Positions 39,814 to 49,683 of a stretch of DNA of 64,000 nucleotides are shown one piece after another; within the stretch, counting starts at the first letter, position 1; each line of letters opens with the position of its first letter. The notes below the pieces were generated by a model. It was not told the DNA's origin, searched no databases, and was given only the letters and a program-made list of their open reading frames with translations. The stretch comes from Ralstonia thomasii (GTDB taxonomy: Bacteria; Pseudomonadota; Gammaproteobacteria; Burkholderiales; Burkholderiaceae), in NCBI RefSeq assembly GCF_958405895.1, contig NZ_CATZAR010000001.1, one strand, 5' to 3'. Both the position numbers and the translations under genes were made by a program.

Positions 39814-42636
39814 TCAGGTATGCAGCAGGGCGACCGGCAAGTGCGCCAGCACCTGGCCCAACGCCAGGCGCGGGCTGTGCAGTGTCTGGCCGTCGAATGC
39901 GTTATGCAGGGGAAGATGCGAGAGCGTGGACGGCAAACAGACCGTGGTGTCCCGCCAAGCACCATCCGCGAACGTTGGTGCGGGGGCATGGCCCAGCAGT
40001 GCGGAGGCATGCAGCGGCACGATCACGATGATCGCGTTGGCGCCATGCACACGCGCAAACGCCAACACGTGCTGTGCGCCGCTGCCGGTCACGGCCAGCG
40101 GTTGGTAATCGCCGGATTCGAACACCGCTGGCAGCGCGGCACGCAGGGCCAGTGCACGTGCCAGTACGGCTTGCTTGATGCGGCCGTCGGTCCAATGCGC
40201 GAGCAGTGACGCGAGGCCATGGCCCGCATGCAAGTGCAATGCCCGCAATGCGCGGTGCCGAGCGGCGTAGTCGACGGGCCGGCGGTTGTCGGGATCAACG
40301 AGGCTGGTGTCCCAGAAATCGGCGCCCTGATAGAGGTCGGGCACGCCGGGCAGCGTGGTGCGCAGCAAGGTCTGCACGAGGCCGTTGATGGCCGCGGCGG
40401 GCGCCACGCTTTGCACGAAAGCGCAGAGCGAAGGCAGGAAGGTCGGGGCCGCTTCGCCTGTCAGCAGCGTGAAGACGAAATTGCGGCTGGCGGCTTCGTA
40501 GTCCGCATCGGGCGCGAACCAGTCAGTGCGCAGCTTGGCTTCGCGCTGCGCCTTTTCCTGCCACTGTGCGACGCGCTCGGCCAACTCGCGCACGGCATCG
40601 GCGTCATGCCAGTCGAGGTCCGCCGGCCAGATGCCCACCAGCGTTTGATACAGCATCCACTGCGCGGCGGGCGAGGGCGCGGGGCCGGCAGGCAGTTTTT
40701 GCACCCACGCAGCGTGTTCCGCACGCCATTGGTGTGCGGCGGCCAGCCACTGCGTCGGACGCTCAGACAGCACGGCCAATCGCGCGCGCACGTCTTCGCC
40801 GCGCTTGTGGTCGTGCGTGGCGGTGGTGAGCATCGCGTGAGGCCACGTGTGGGCGCGCGCTTGCATGGCGTGATGGAACGCGTTGGCGCTCATGGAAAAC
40901 TCGCCCGGATTCGCGCCGACCTCGTTGCGCGACAGCAGCCGCCCGTATCGGTAGCACGCCGTGTCTTCCACCGCCTTGGCCGCCACCGGCGACGATAACT
41001 GCTGGCACCGCCGCAAGGCCAGTTGGCGCAGTTTGTCCTGCCCGGCCGGTTGCCCGCCCAGCCAAGCATCGAGCCAGCCGAGCACAGGCTGATCGACGCG
41101 CCGCAGGCAGGTCGCCGCCCGCGACATGGCGGTTTGCAGGATGGCCGAATCCTGTGCGTCGCGTTGTTGCGCATTCGCATAGGTGCGATACACCGGAAAG
41201 TGGACGATCACCTCGGCCAGTGCGCGGCGGATGGCGTGCCACGTCACGTCGTGGCTGCTGTGGTTCTGCTGCGCCACCGCGTGCAGCGCCGACGTGGCTG
41301 AATCGAGTTCCGCCGCAAAGTGCACATGCAGGATCTGGCGGCGTGCGGGCGCAGTCGTCGCGGAGAACGGCGCGTCAGCCACCGGTGCGCCGATCCACTC
41401 CAGCCAGCCCTGGGTGAGGGCGGTCTCGCCGTGCGCGTCGTGCAACAGTGCGCCCACCTGGTTCATGAAGTCGTAGCCGCTGGTGCCGTCGACGCCCCAG
41501 TCGGTGCGCATGGGTTCATCGCTGGCGAGGATCTTTTCGACGACGATCCACGGGTGGTTCGTGAGCCGGTCGGCGGGGCGTGCGGCATGCTCGTCTTGCA
41601 GACGGCGGCGTAGCTGGCGGCAGTAGGCGGCAGGATCGGCCAGGCCATCAACGTGGTCGATGCGCACGCCGTCAATCCAGCCCAGGCGATAGAGCCGGAA
41701 CAGCAGCGCGTGCGTGGCTTCAAAGACTTCGGCGCGCTCCATGCGCAGGCCGGCCAGCGAGCCGATATCGAAGAAGCGGCGCCAGTTGATCTCATCATTG
41801 GCGGTGCACCAATGGGCAAGGCGCCAGTGCTGGCGCGCCATCAGCGCATCGAGTTGATCGGGTTGCGCATTGAGCGTGCGCACGGCTTCTGCGATGTGTG
41901 CGGCGCCGGCTTCCGTGGTGGCGAGGTTGCGCAGCGCGTCGCGTGCTTCGTCGGCACGTTCGCGGCGCGTGCGCAGTGAGCGGATCGTGCCGAGCGCGGC
42001 AAAGCGGTCGGCCACCGCGTGGGTGGCGGTGTCAGCGTTGCCCGCGCGAAGCAACGCGGCATAGTCGGCCAGCGCAATCGGGAACCGGTGATCGTAGTAC
42101 GCAATCGCCAGGCGCGCAGCCGTGTCGTCGTAGGTCAGCTGCAGTCGGCCGCCGGCCAGCGCGTCGGCGTAGTTTTCGCCAAGGAAGGGCGCGAGCACCT
42201 TGTTGCGCAGGGCCGGGTTGGGCGGTTGCCAGTCGATATCGAAGAAGTTGGCGTAGGTGCTCTCGGGGCCGGATTCGAGCACGTCCAACCACCACGTGTT
42301 GTGCGCGCCCCCCACGCCCATGTGGTTTGGCACGATATCGACGACGAGCCCCATGCCGCGCGCATGCAGCGCATCCACCAACTGTTCGAGCGCGCGTTCG
42401 CCGCCCAGCTCGGGGTTCACGTGTGTGGGGTCGACGACGTCATAGCCATGCGTGGAGCCCGGTTGCGCCGTGGTGATGGGCGACGTGTAGAGGTGCGAGA
42501 TGCCGAGCGCGGCGAAGTCATCCAGCAACGCGCGCGCATGGTCGAACGTAAAGTCGCGGTGCAGTTGCAGCCGCACCGTGGCGCGCGGCACACGTTGGAG
42601 GGTGACGGGTGCGGGGGGTGTGGTCAGTTCGCTCAT
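39814..42636 (-). CDS. treY: Malto-oligosyltrehalose synthase
   Basis: The 940-residue GH13 enzyme converts the reducing-end maltosyl unit of alpha-glucan to a trehalosyl unit by intramolecular transglycosylation. The barrel begins FDHARALLDDFAALGISHLY with TTAQPGSTHGYDVVDP, and the catalytic nucleophile is in GVRIDHVDGL (near residue 325) with the acid/base in VVEKIL (near 365). The large C-terminal segment with NAFHHAMQARAHTWPHAM and TTATHDHKRGEDVRARLAVL is diagnostic for TreY. Its ATG overlaps the malQ stop as ATGA, implying translational coupling. It is the last gene of the cluster. Confidence 0.92.
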   Translation of the reverse strand: MSELTTPPAPVTLQRVPRATVRLQLHRDFTFDHARALLDDFAALGISHLYTSPITTAQPGSTHGYDVVDPTHVNPELGGERALEQLVDALHARGMGLVVDIVPNHMGVGGAHNTWWLDVLESGPESTYANFFDIDWQPPNPALRNKVLAPFLGENYADALAGGRLQLTYDDTAARLAIAYYDHRFPIALADYAALLRAGNADTATHAVADRFAALGTIRSLRTRRERADEARDALRNLATTEAGAAHIAEAVRTLNAQPDQLDALMARQHWRLAHWCTANDEINWRRFFDIGSLAGLRMERAEVFEATHALLFRLYRLGWIDGVRIDHVDGLADPAAYCRQLRRRLQDEHAARPADRLTNHPWIVVEKILASDEPMRTDWGVDGTSGYDFMNQVGALLHDAHGETALTQGWLEWIGAPVADAPFSATTAPARRQILHVHFAAELDSATSALHAVAQQNHSSHDVTWHAIRRALAEVIVHFPVYRTYANAQQRDAQDSAILQTAMSRAATCLRRVDQPVLGWLDAWLGGQPAGQDKLRQLALRRCQQLSSPVAAKAVEDTACYRYGRLLSRNEVGANPGEFSMSANAFHHAMQARAHTWPHAMLTTATHDHKRGEDVRARLAVLSERPTQWLAAAHQWRAEHAAWVQKLPAGPAPSPAAQWMLYQTLVGIWPADLDWHDADAVRELAERVAQWQEKAQREAKLRTDWFAPDADYEAASRNFVFTLLTGEAAPTFLPSLCAFVQSVAPAAAINGLVQTLLRTTLPGVPDLYQGADFWDTSLVDPDNRRPVDYAARHRALRALHLHAGHGLASLLAHWTDGRIKQAVLARALALRAALPAVFESGDYQPLAVTGSGAQHVLAFARVHGANAIIVIVPLHASALLGHAPAPTFADGAWRDTTVCLPSTLSHLPLHNAFDGQTLHSPRLALGQVLAHLPVALLHT

Positions 42637-44915
42637 GACATGCTGTTGCGCGCGTTGGCCAGCGCTGACAGGCGCGCCAGCACCGTGGGTGCCTCGATCA
42701 GCGTGCCGGCCGGCCCTGGCAGACGACGTCGCCAGTTCGGGTGTGTGTCGATCGTGCTCGGCAGGTTGGGCTGCTCGACAAGGCCGAGCAAGTCCTCCAG
42801 CGGCACCAGCGCAAGCGGCGTATTGGCCGCGCCCGTAAACACGGTGGCTGCCGTGGCAAAGTCCTGCGCGCTGGCTTGCAAGATGACTTCAGCTTGCGCC
42901 GCGGTGGCCACGCGCGTCTGTTCCAGCGCCGCCTGCAGCGACGCCACGCCGATCATCGGCACGCCGCCATCGGCCAGCACCAGCCGGTTGTGCTCTGCAA
43001 AGGCGGCAACCAGTGCGGCGCGATCGTCCATGCGGCGCGCGTGCGCCTCGCTCTCGCTCATGCCGGCCGGCAGCAGGCCGAGCTGGGCTTGCCAGCGCAG
43101 ATCGTTGCCGATCCACCAGCCGACGAGCGTGGGCAGGTCGTGCGTGCTGGTCATCGCGACGGAGGCTGGCGCCCACGTGCGCGGCGCCTTGAAGGGCGCA
43201 TCGTCGCGCGTGTATTCGCGCTCGAACCAGAGGATGCGCATGCCGAGCAGGCCGTCGTCGGCGAGCTTGTCGCGCAGGCCAGCAGGCACGGTGCCCAGGT
43301 CTTCGCCAATGACGATGCATCGGTTGCGCCACGATTCCAGCGCCACCAGCCGCAGCAGATCCTGCATCGGGTAGCGCAGGTACACGCCGTCGAGCGGCCG
43401 CGCGCCATCGGGAATCACCCACAGCCGCATGAGCCCGAGCACGTGGTCGATGCGCACACCGCCGGGCACGGCCATCACCGCGCGCAGCATCTCGATAAAG
43501 GCCGAAAAGCCTTGCGTGCGCATGGCACGCGGGCTGAAGGTGGTCAGGCCCCAGCCCTGGCCCTGTGCGTTGAACACATCGGGCGGCGCACCCACCGTCA
43601 CGCCGATCAGCAAGTCGCGTTGCCGGGCCCACGCGTGGCTGCCTGCGCTGTCGGTGCCAACAGCCAGGTCGGCGACGAGGCCGATGGCCATGCCGGCGCC
43701 CTCCGCGGTGCGCTGCGCGATGGCCCACTGGCGTGCCGCCGCCCATTGCAGGAAGAGGTGGAAGTTCACCGCATCTTCATGCTCACGCGCGAAGGCCTGA
43801 ACGCCCAGGTAGCTCGGATCTTGATACTGCGCGGGCCACTGCTTCCAATGCGCGGGCCCAAGGTGCGCATTCAGCGCTTCAAAGTGCGCATGGTCGCGCA
43901 GGCTGGCGCCGCCATTGATGCAGTACGCGCGAAAATCGTCCAGCAGCGTCTGGCCGATGGTGTCTCCGAGCGGTGCTTGCAGCAGGCGCCGATGCAGCGC
44001 GCGCAGCACCGTCATGCGGGCGTTGCCGCTGGCCGGCCAGTCGATGAGCGGTGCGGCTTCCAGCCGGGCATAGTCCGCGACGAGGTTGCAGTCGACCACG
44101 GCTTGCCGTACGGTTTCGTTCCCAAAGAGCGCGGCCGGGTCGATCATCCACGCGTTCAGGAACAGGCGGCTCGATGGCGAGTACGGCGAATACCGACGCG
44201 GGTCGGCCGTGAACATGGCGTGCACAGGGCTCAGTGCCAACGCATCCGCGCCGCGCTGCGAGAGATGCCGCGCCAGCGTGCCCGCGGCGGTGTAGTCGCC
44301 CAGGCCTGCGCTGCTGGCCGCGCGTTCCGCATCGCATCGCAAGCCATAGAGCTGTGCGGAGGCGCCCCACAGGCGTGAGTCGGTGGGGCGATCGTGCTGG
44401 CGTAGCGCATCGGCCACACCATAGCAACGCGCAGGAGCAATGGCGAGCGTGGCTTCGATCACGGTGCCCGGCCCGGCGTCGATGGTCAGGCGGTGGTAGC
44501 CAACGGCCTGTACCGCTGCCAGGCGCAGCGTTGCATGGTGCTCGCTTGCGCTGACGCTGATCCTGCCCTCGGTGCTGCCGTCGGACTCGAAATCAACACG
44601 ATAGGGTTGTCCGTCCAGCAACGCGGCTTGGGGCGCAGACGTCTGCAGCACGATCGGTTGCCCGACCACGCCGGTCACGAGCGGCGGTATGGCCACCGCT
44701 TCGGCTTCCGCGCGCAGGCGCGCCTGGCTTTCCGACACCTGGGCCGGGGTGCCGGCCGGCAGGCCGAGCGTGAAGAGCACGGCGCGCAGCACCTCGTCGG
44801 CCACGCGCATGGGCCGGCTGGCAGCATCTTCCCAGTCGACCAGCAGCCCGGCATCGGTGGCCAGTTGCTGGAGCGGCGTGCGCGGCGTGCCGGATAGGTT
44901 GGTCGTGCGATCCAT
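42633..44915 (-). CDS. malQ: 4-alpha-glucanotransferase (amylomaltase)
   Basis: The 760-residue GH77 enzyme disproportionates maltodextrins. It has an N-terminal sandwich region to about residue 170, then a barrel with WGASAQLYGLR, YSPYSPSSRLFLNAWMIDP, the nucleophile in GVRIDHVLGLMRLW (near 489) and the acid/base in VIGEDLGTVP (near 535), plus STHDLPTLVGWW. The length is like E. coli MalQ, not the short plant type. The frame is open upstream to 45479, but ATG at 44915 gives a normal N-terminus. It sits 38 bp downstream of treZ. Confidence 0.92.
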   Translation of the reverse strand: MDRTTNLSGTPRTPLQQLATDAGLLVDWEDAASRPMRVADEVLRAVLFTLGLPAGTPAQVSESQARLRAEAEAVAIPPLVTGVVGQPIVLQTSAPQAALLDGQPYRVDFESDGSTEGRISVSASEHHATLRLAAVQAVGYHRLTIDAGPGTVIEATLAIAPARCYGVADALRQHDRPTDSRLWGASAQLYGLRCDAERAASSAGLGDYTAAGTLARHLSQRGADALALSPVHAMFTADPRRYSPYSPSSRLFLNAWMIDPAALFGNETVRQAVVDCNLVADYARLEAAPLIDWPASGNARMTVLRALHRRLLQAPLGDTIGQTLLDDFRAYCINGGASLRDHAHFEALNAHLGPAHWKQWPAQYQDPSYLGVQAFAREHEDAVNFHLFLQWAAARQWAIAQRTAEGAGMAIGLVADLAVGTDSAGSHAWARQRDLLIGVTVGAPPDVFNAQGQGWGLTTFSPRAMRTQGFSAFIEMLRAVMAVPGGVRIDHVLGLMRLWVIPDGARPLDGVYLRYPMQDLLRLVALESWRNRCIVIGEDLGTVPAGLRDKLADDGLLGMRILWFEREYTRDDAPFKAPRTWAPASVAMTSTHDLPTLVGWWIGNDLRWQAQLGLLPAGMSESEAHARRMDDRAALVAAFAEHNRLVLADGGVPMIGVASLQAALEQTRVATAAQAEVILQASAQDFATAATVFTGAANTPLALVPLEDLLGLVEQPNLPSTIDTHPNWRRRLPGPAGTLIEAPTVLARLSALANARNSMS

Positions 44916-44953
44916 GGTGTGCGGGTGCGTTGGCGCATTGCGGTTGTCAGACG

Positions 44954-46795
44954 TCAGCCGGGTGATGGCGTGTGCAGCAATGCCACGCACGCGCGCTCCG
45001 GCAGGCGATGCGTGATGAGCGCGGCGGCGGCGCCCTCGCGCGATTCGTGCAGCAGATCGGCTGGGCTGCCCGCCAGCACCGTGGGCACCGCCACGGGTTG
45101 ATCGGCCAGATTGAGCATCAGCGTGAGCACGCTGCCATCGCCCATGCGCCAGCGGGCAATGGCCCCGGCGTGGCCCAGCGCCACCGCATCGAGCGCGCGC
45201 GCATGGGGCAGGCGCGGGATGATCTCTGCGTGACGCAGTGCCAGCAGGCGGTGCATGCGGTTCAGTGTGTTGAGCTGTGCGGGTTCGGCCAGGTTCGCCT
45301 CGCCGGGGCAGGAGGCGAGGTAGGTCAGCTCTTCGTTGGGATCGGGAATGCGCTCGCGCTGGTGCGGATCGGCAAACGCCTCGAACTTGGCAAACTCCCT
45401 GCGGCGGCCCTCCCGCACGGCTTCGGCCAGCATGCCGTGATGGCTGGTGAAGTATTGGAACGGGCAGGTGCTGCCCCATTCCTCACCCATGAACAGCATT
45501 GGAATCTGCGGGCTCAGCAGCAACAGCACTTGCGCGGCGTGCAGCGCATCGGGGTGGGCAAGCTGCGTCAGCCGTTCGCCAAAGGCACGATTGCCGATCT
45601 GGTCGTGGTTCTGCAGGAAAAGCACGAACGCGGTGGGCGGCAAGTGCGCGCTTGGTTCACCGCGCGGCGCGTTGTCATGGATGGGTGACGGCTCACCCTG
45701 GTAGCAGAAGCCGTCTTGCAGCACGCGCGCCAGGCGCTGCGCGGGCGCATCGGCATAGGCTGCGTAATAGGCTTCGCGCTCGCCGGTGAGAAGCACATGC
45801 AGCACGTTGTGGCCGTCGTCGTTCCACTGCGCATCGAAGTCGCCATGGGTGTTGCCATCGCGCAGCAGCGATGCGGCGTTGTGCTCGTTCTCCAGCACCA
45901 GATGCACATGCCGGCCAGGCTCGGCCGACAGTCGCACGCGGGCGGCGAGTTCGCCCAGCCAGTCGCGCTCGGTGATGGCGTGCACGGCGTCGAGCCGCAG
46001 GCCGTCAAAGCGATATTCCATCAGCCACATCAACGCGTTCTGGATGAAGAACTCGCGCACCTGCGGCTTGCGGAAATCGATGGCGGCGCCCCAGGGCGTA
46101 TGCACATCGTCGCGGAAGAAGCTGCGCGCGTAGTGGTGCAGGTAGTTTCCATCCGGCCCGAAGTGGTTGTAGACCACATCGAGAAACACCATCATGCCGA
46201 GCCCGTGCGCGGTGTCGATCAATGCCTTGAGGTCGTCCGGCGTGCCATAGCTGGCGTCGGGCGCAAAGGGCAGCACGCCGTCATAGCCCCAGTTGCGCGC
46301 GCCCGGAAATTCCGCCACCGGCATCAACTCGATGGCCGTGATGCCCAGCCGCGCCAGTTCCGGCAGCCGCCCCCGCACACCCTTGAAACCGCCCAGCGCG
46401 CCGACGTGCAGTTCGTACAGCACCGTCTCGTGCCAGGGCCGCCCTTGCCAGTCGGCGTGCTGCCAGCGGTAACGCTGCGGATCAACGACAAGGCTTGGGC
46501 CAGGTATGTCCTGCCACTGTGCGCGTGCGGCGGGGTCGGGCACTGACAGCGTCACGCCGTCTCGATTGGTGAGGCGGTACCGATAGCACGTGCCGGAGCC
46601 CACGGGTGCCACCGCTGCGTACCAACCGTCGGGTTCGGCGTCCATACGAATGGACTCGTTGCCGCGCGTGTCGTCGATGTCGATCCAGGCCGCGGTCGCG
46701 TCGGGCGCCCACAACCGGAAGCGGGTGTTGCCGTCAGCCAGGACGGTGGCGCCGAACGGCATGTCGTGCGCAAACCGGGGGGCGGGTGCGGTCAT
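44954..46795 (-). CDS. treZ: Malto-oligosyltrehalose trehalohydrolase
   Basis: The 613-residue protein releases trehalose from the maltooligosyl-trehalose made by TreY. An N-terminal CBM48-like domain (FRLWAPDATAAWIDIDD) precedes the barrel with YELHVGALGGFKGVRGRLPE, LGITAIELMPVAEFPGARNW, the nucleophile in GLRLDAVHAI (near 268) and the acid/base in LENEHNA (near 302). It also shows FLQNHDQIGNRAFG. Its ATG overlaps the glgX stop as ATGA. Confidence 0.93.
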   Translation of the reverse strand: MTAPAPRFAHDMPFGATVLADGNTRFRLWAPDATAAWIDIDDTRGNESIRMDAEPDGWYAAVAPVGSGTCYRYRLTNRDGVTLSVPDPAARAQWQDIPGPSLVVDPQRYRWQHADWQGRPWHETVLYELHVGALGGFKGVRGRLPELARLGITAIELMPVAEFPGARNWGYDGVLPFAPDASYGTPDDLKALIDTAHGLGMMVFLDVVYNHFGPDGNYLHHYARSFFRDDVHTPWGAAIDFRKPQVREFFIQNALMWLMEYRFDGLRLDAVHAITERDWLGELAARVRLSAEPGRHVHLVLENEHNAASLLRDGNTHGDFDAQWNDDGHNVLHVLLTGEREAYYAAYADAPAQRLARVLQDGFCYQGEPSPIHDNAPRGEPSAHLPPTAFVLFLQNHDQIGNRAFGERLTQLAHPDALHAAQVLLLLSPQIPMLFMGEEWGSTCPFQYFTSHHGMLAEAVREGRRREFAKFEAFADPHQRERIPDPNEELTYLASCPGEANLAEPAQLNTLNRMHRLLALRHAEIIPRLPHARALDAVALGHAGAIARWRMGDGSVLTLMLNLADQPVAVPTVLAGSPADLLHESREGAAAALITHRLPERACVALLHTPSPG

Positions 46796-49092
46796 CGCGT
46801 GGCGTCTCCATTGGCATCGCTGGCTGCTTGGCCGGCGGTTGGGGCGGTGCGCTCGTCGTCAGACGCCGGTTGTTCTGGGGTGGCGTTCTGCAGTGCGTTC
46901 TGCGCTGCGTTGTGCGCGTCGGGAACGTGCCCGAGGGTTTCGCCGCTGGCGTCTGCATCGGGCTGCCCGGCAATCTGGGCGATCGTGGCGAGCTGCGTGG
47001 CGAGCAGCAGCACAACGCTGCGCCCTGCCACGTTGAGGGTACCGCCGCTGTGTGGTCGAGCGTCTTGCTCGGGCGCTGCGCTGTCGATGGCGAGTAGCCA
47101 GTCCATGGCCGGCTCGGGCAGCGTGAACGTCAGGTCTGTCGCCGCACCGTTGATGAGCAACAACGCCACGTGCGGGCGCGCCTCTGCGTCGATGGTCTCG
47201 ACGCAGGCGCGGCGCAGCGCCAACGCCCGCGCCTCGCTGTCGTTCCACGCGTCGGGTGAGAGCGTCTGGCCGCGCTCGTCAAACCAGGCGATGTCCGGCA
47301 CGCCCGGCAGGATCTCGGTGTTGCCGTGCACGTAATGCGGCCAGCGCAGCGCCGGGCTTGCCTTGCGCAGCGCGATCAGCCGCGCCGTATAGCGGGCGAG
47401 CGCCTGCCCGGGGTCTTTCTGCAGCAGCGACCAATCGAGCCATGAAAGGGCGTTGTCCTGGCAATAGGCGTTGTTGTTGCCGTCTTGCGTGCGGCCGAAT
47501 TCATCGCCTGCCAACAGCATCGGCGTGCCGTTGGAGAAGAACACCGTGGCCAGCAGTGCGCGCGTCACGCGTTCTCGCAGGGCTTGGATGGCAGGGTCCT
47601 GGGTGGGGCCTTCGGTGCCCCAGTTGGCGCTGCAGTTGTCATTGTGGCCGTCGCGGTTGTCTTCGCCATTGGCATCGTTGTGCTTGTCGGCGTAGCTCAC
47701 GAGGTCGTGCAACGTGAAGCCGTCGTGCGAGGCCACGTAATTGATCGACGCCCACGGCCGGCGATGGCGGCGGTCGAACATGTCGCCACTGCCGGTCAGG
47801 CGCGCGGCGAGGTCCGGGCGCTGGCCCGAATCGCCACGCCAGAAGCGGCGGATGCCATCGCGAAAGCGGTCGTTCCACTCGGCAAAGCCAGGCGGGTGGT
47901 TGCCGACCTGGTAGCCGTCAGGGCCGACGTCCCAAGGTTCGGAGATCAGCTTGACGGTGGAGAGCACCGGGTCCTGGCGTATGGCATCGAAGAAGCCCGA
48001 GCCCGGATCGAAGCCGTTGCCCTCGCGCCCGAGCGTGACGCCCAGGTCAAAGCGGAAGCCATCCACATGGAATGCGTTGACCCAGTAGCGCAGCGAATCC
48101 ATCACCATCTGCAGCACGCGCGGATGCGACAGGTTCAGCGTGTTACCGCAGCCCGTGTCGTTGATGTAGTAGCGTTCCTGGCCCGGCACGAGGCGGTAGT
48201 AGCTCGCGTTGTCCAGCCCCCGGAACGAAAGCGTCGGCCCCAACTCGCTGCCCTCGCACGTGTGGTTGTAGACGACGTCGAGCAACACCTCGATGCCGGC
48301 TGCATGCAGCCGCCGGATCGCCACCTTCAGCTCATGCAGCGAAGGCGCCGACAGGTACGACGGCTCTGGCGCAAAGAAGCACAGCGTGTTGTAGCCCCAG
48401 TAGTTGCGCAGGCCGCGCTCCACCAGAAACTGGTCCTGCAGGAAGGCGTGAATGGGCAACAGTTCGATGGCGGTGATGCCCAGCCGCTGCAGGCGCTCGA
48501 TAAAGACGCTGTCGCCCAGCGCGCTGAAGGTGCCGCGCTCGGGCGGCAGCAGGTCTTCGCGCAGCATCGACATCCCGCGCACATGTCCTTCATAGATGAC
48601 CGTGCGCGACCATGGTGTGTTCGGGCGGATATCGTTGCCCCAGTTGAACGACTCATCGGTGACCACGGCCTTGGGCATGGCCGGTGCACTGTCGCGCCGG
48701 TCGAATGAAAGGTCACCACGGTTGGAGTTCAGCCGATAGCCGAACAGCGCATCGGACCAGCGCAGCGCGCCTACCAGCCGGCGGGCGTAGGGGTCGAGCA
48801 GCAGCTTGTGGGGGTTGAAGCGATGGCCGTGCTGCGGCTCCCACGGGCCGTAGGCGCGGTAACCGTAGACGAGGCCGGCTTCCACCCCGGGCAGGTAGCC
48901 GTGCCAGACCTCATCGGTGCATTCAGGCAGGGCGAAGCGGGTCAGTTCCTTGCGGCCAGCGGGGTCGAAGATGCAGAGCTCGATCTTGCTGGCGTTGGCG
49001 GAGAAGACGGCGAAGTTGATGCCCAGGCCGTCCCATTGAGCGCCTAGGGGGAAGGGTTTGCCGGGGGAGAGGGTTTTGGGGAAGCGGAGCAT
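46792..49092 (-). CDS. glgX: Glycogen debranching enzyme (isoamylase type)
   Basis: The 766-residue enzyme hydrolyses alpha-1,6 branches of partly degraded glycogen. CBM48 (PLGAQWDGLGINFAVFSANA) precedes the barrel with YEGHVRGMSMLREDLLPPER, YWGYNTLCFFAPEPSY, the nucleophile in GFRFDLGVTLGREG (near 348) and the acid/base in LISEPWDVGPDGYQ (near 383). A C-terminal Asp/Ala-rich tail of about 60 residues is not needed for the family fold. MLRFPKTLSPG was chosen as start. A longer in-frame start exists, but that extension lies within the left arm of a repeat. No good ribosome site is visible. Confidence 0.9.
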   Translation of the reverse strand: MLRFPKTLSPGKPFPLGAQWDGLGINFAVFSANASKIELCIFDPAGRKELTRFALPECTDEVWHGYLPGVEAGLVYGYRAYGPWEPQHGHRFNPHKLLLDPYARRLVGALRWSDALFGYRLNSNRGDLSFDRRDSAPAMPKAVVTDESFNWGNDIRPNTPWSRTVIYEGHVRGMSMLREDLLPPERGTFSALGDSVFIERLQRLGITAIELLPIHAFLQDQFLVERGLRNYWGYNTLCFFAPEPSYLSAPSLHELKVAIRRLHAAGIEVLLDVVYNHTCEGSELGPTLSFRGLDNASYYRLVPGQERYYINDTGCGNTLNLSHPRVLQMVMDSLRYWVNAFHVDGFRFDLGVTLGREGNGFDPGSGFFDAIRQDPVLSTVKLISEPWDVGPDGYQVGNHPPGFAEWNDRFRDGIRRFWRGDSGQRPDLAARLTGSGDMFDRRHRRPWASINYVASHDGFTLHDLVSYADKHNDANGEDNRDGHNDNCSANWGTEGPTQDPAIQALRERVTRALLATVFFSNGTPMLLAGDEFGRTQDGNNNAYCQDNALSWLDWSLLQKDPGQALARYTARLIALRKASPALRWPHYVHGNTEILPGVPDIAWFDERGQTLSPDAWNDSEARALALRRACVETIDAEARPHVALLLINGAATDLTFTLPEPAMDWLLAIDSAAPEQDARPHSGGTLNVAGRSVVLLLATQLATIAQIAGQPDADASGETLGHVPDAHNAAQNALQNATPEQPASDDERTAPTAGQAASDANGDATR

Positions 49093-49122
49093 TAGAGGTT
49101 GTTTCGTTGTGCGTCTTTTTGG

Positions 49123-49680
49123 CTTGGTGGTGCATCCCTGTTTCGTACCCTGCCGGGCCCGACTCACTTTTCTTTGTCTTGCCAAAGAAGGTCAGCAAAG
49201 AAAGGCGCGCCCGAGATGGCGACCCATCCCTTGAATTTTCGTAATCGGGCGGAGACGGGGAAAACTCGCTTCGCTCAGACAGTTCCCCGTCTTGTTTCCG
49301 CCCGCTTACAAAAATTCAAGGCGCCATCAAGGGCAGGAACGTCAACGGCCGAACCGTTGGTATGCGTGCCCGAGTGGCACTTGCTTGTTGCTGTGTTGCT
49401 CGCTTTGCTTCGCGTTGTGCTGCTGGTGCCTACTGCACTTGTGGTCGATGGTTTGGCCCTTGGAGCCCTAGATGGCGCCTGGAATTTCTGTTGCAGAGAG
49501 GAAAGAGGAAGGGAAACTGTCTGAGCGAAGCGAGTTTTTCCCTTCCCCTCTCTGCGACATAAATTCAAGGAGTCTTTCGCCATCTCGGGCGCGCCTTTCT
49601 TTGCTGACCTTCTTTGGCAAGACAAAGAAAGTGAGTCAGCCCCGGCAGGGGATGAAACAAGGGATGCACCACCAGCAAGA
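49123..49680. repeat. Large imperfect inverted repeat with nested hairpins
   Basis: Two copies of a roughly 200-nt element face each other (49123-49331 and 49471-49680), separated by about 140 nt that contain a small CAACGG/CCGTTG hairpin. The outer 100 nt of the arms are almost identical (shared stretches include CTTGCCAAAGAAGGTCAGCA and GGCGCGCCCGAGATGGCGA). Each copy holds an inner hairpin around the constant core ACTCGCTTCGCTCAGACAGT, with stems of different sequence in the two copies that both still pair. The element fills the whole gap between the glgX start and the glgB stop. Short frames in it are not believable genes. Confidence 0.85.
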
Positions 49681-49683
49681 AAC

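Noticed and set aside
49099..49625. Short frames inside the inverted repeat (49099-49524 plus and 49275-49625 minus)
   Set aside because: Both encode similar peptides only because they read the two copies of the same repeat. No start signals.
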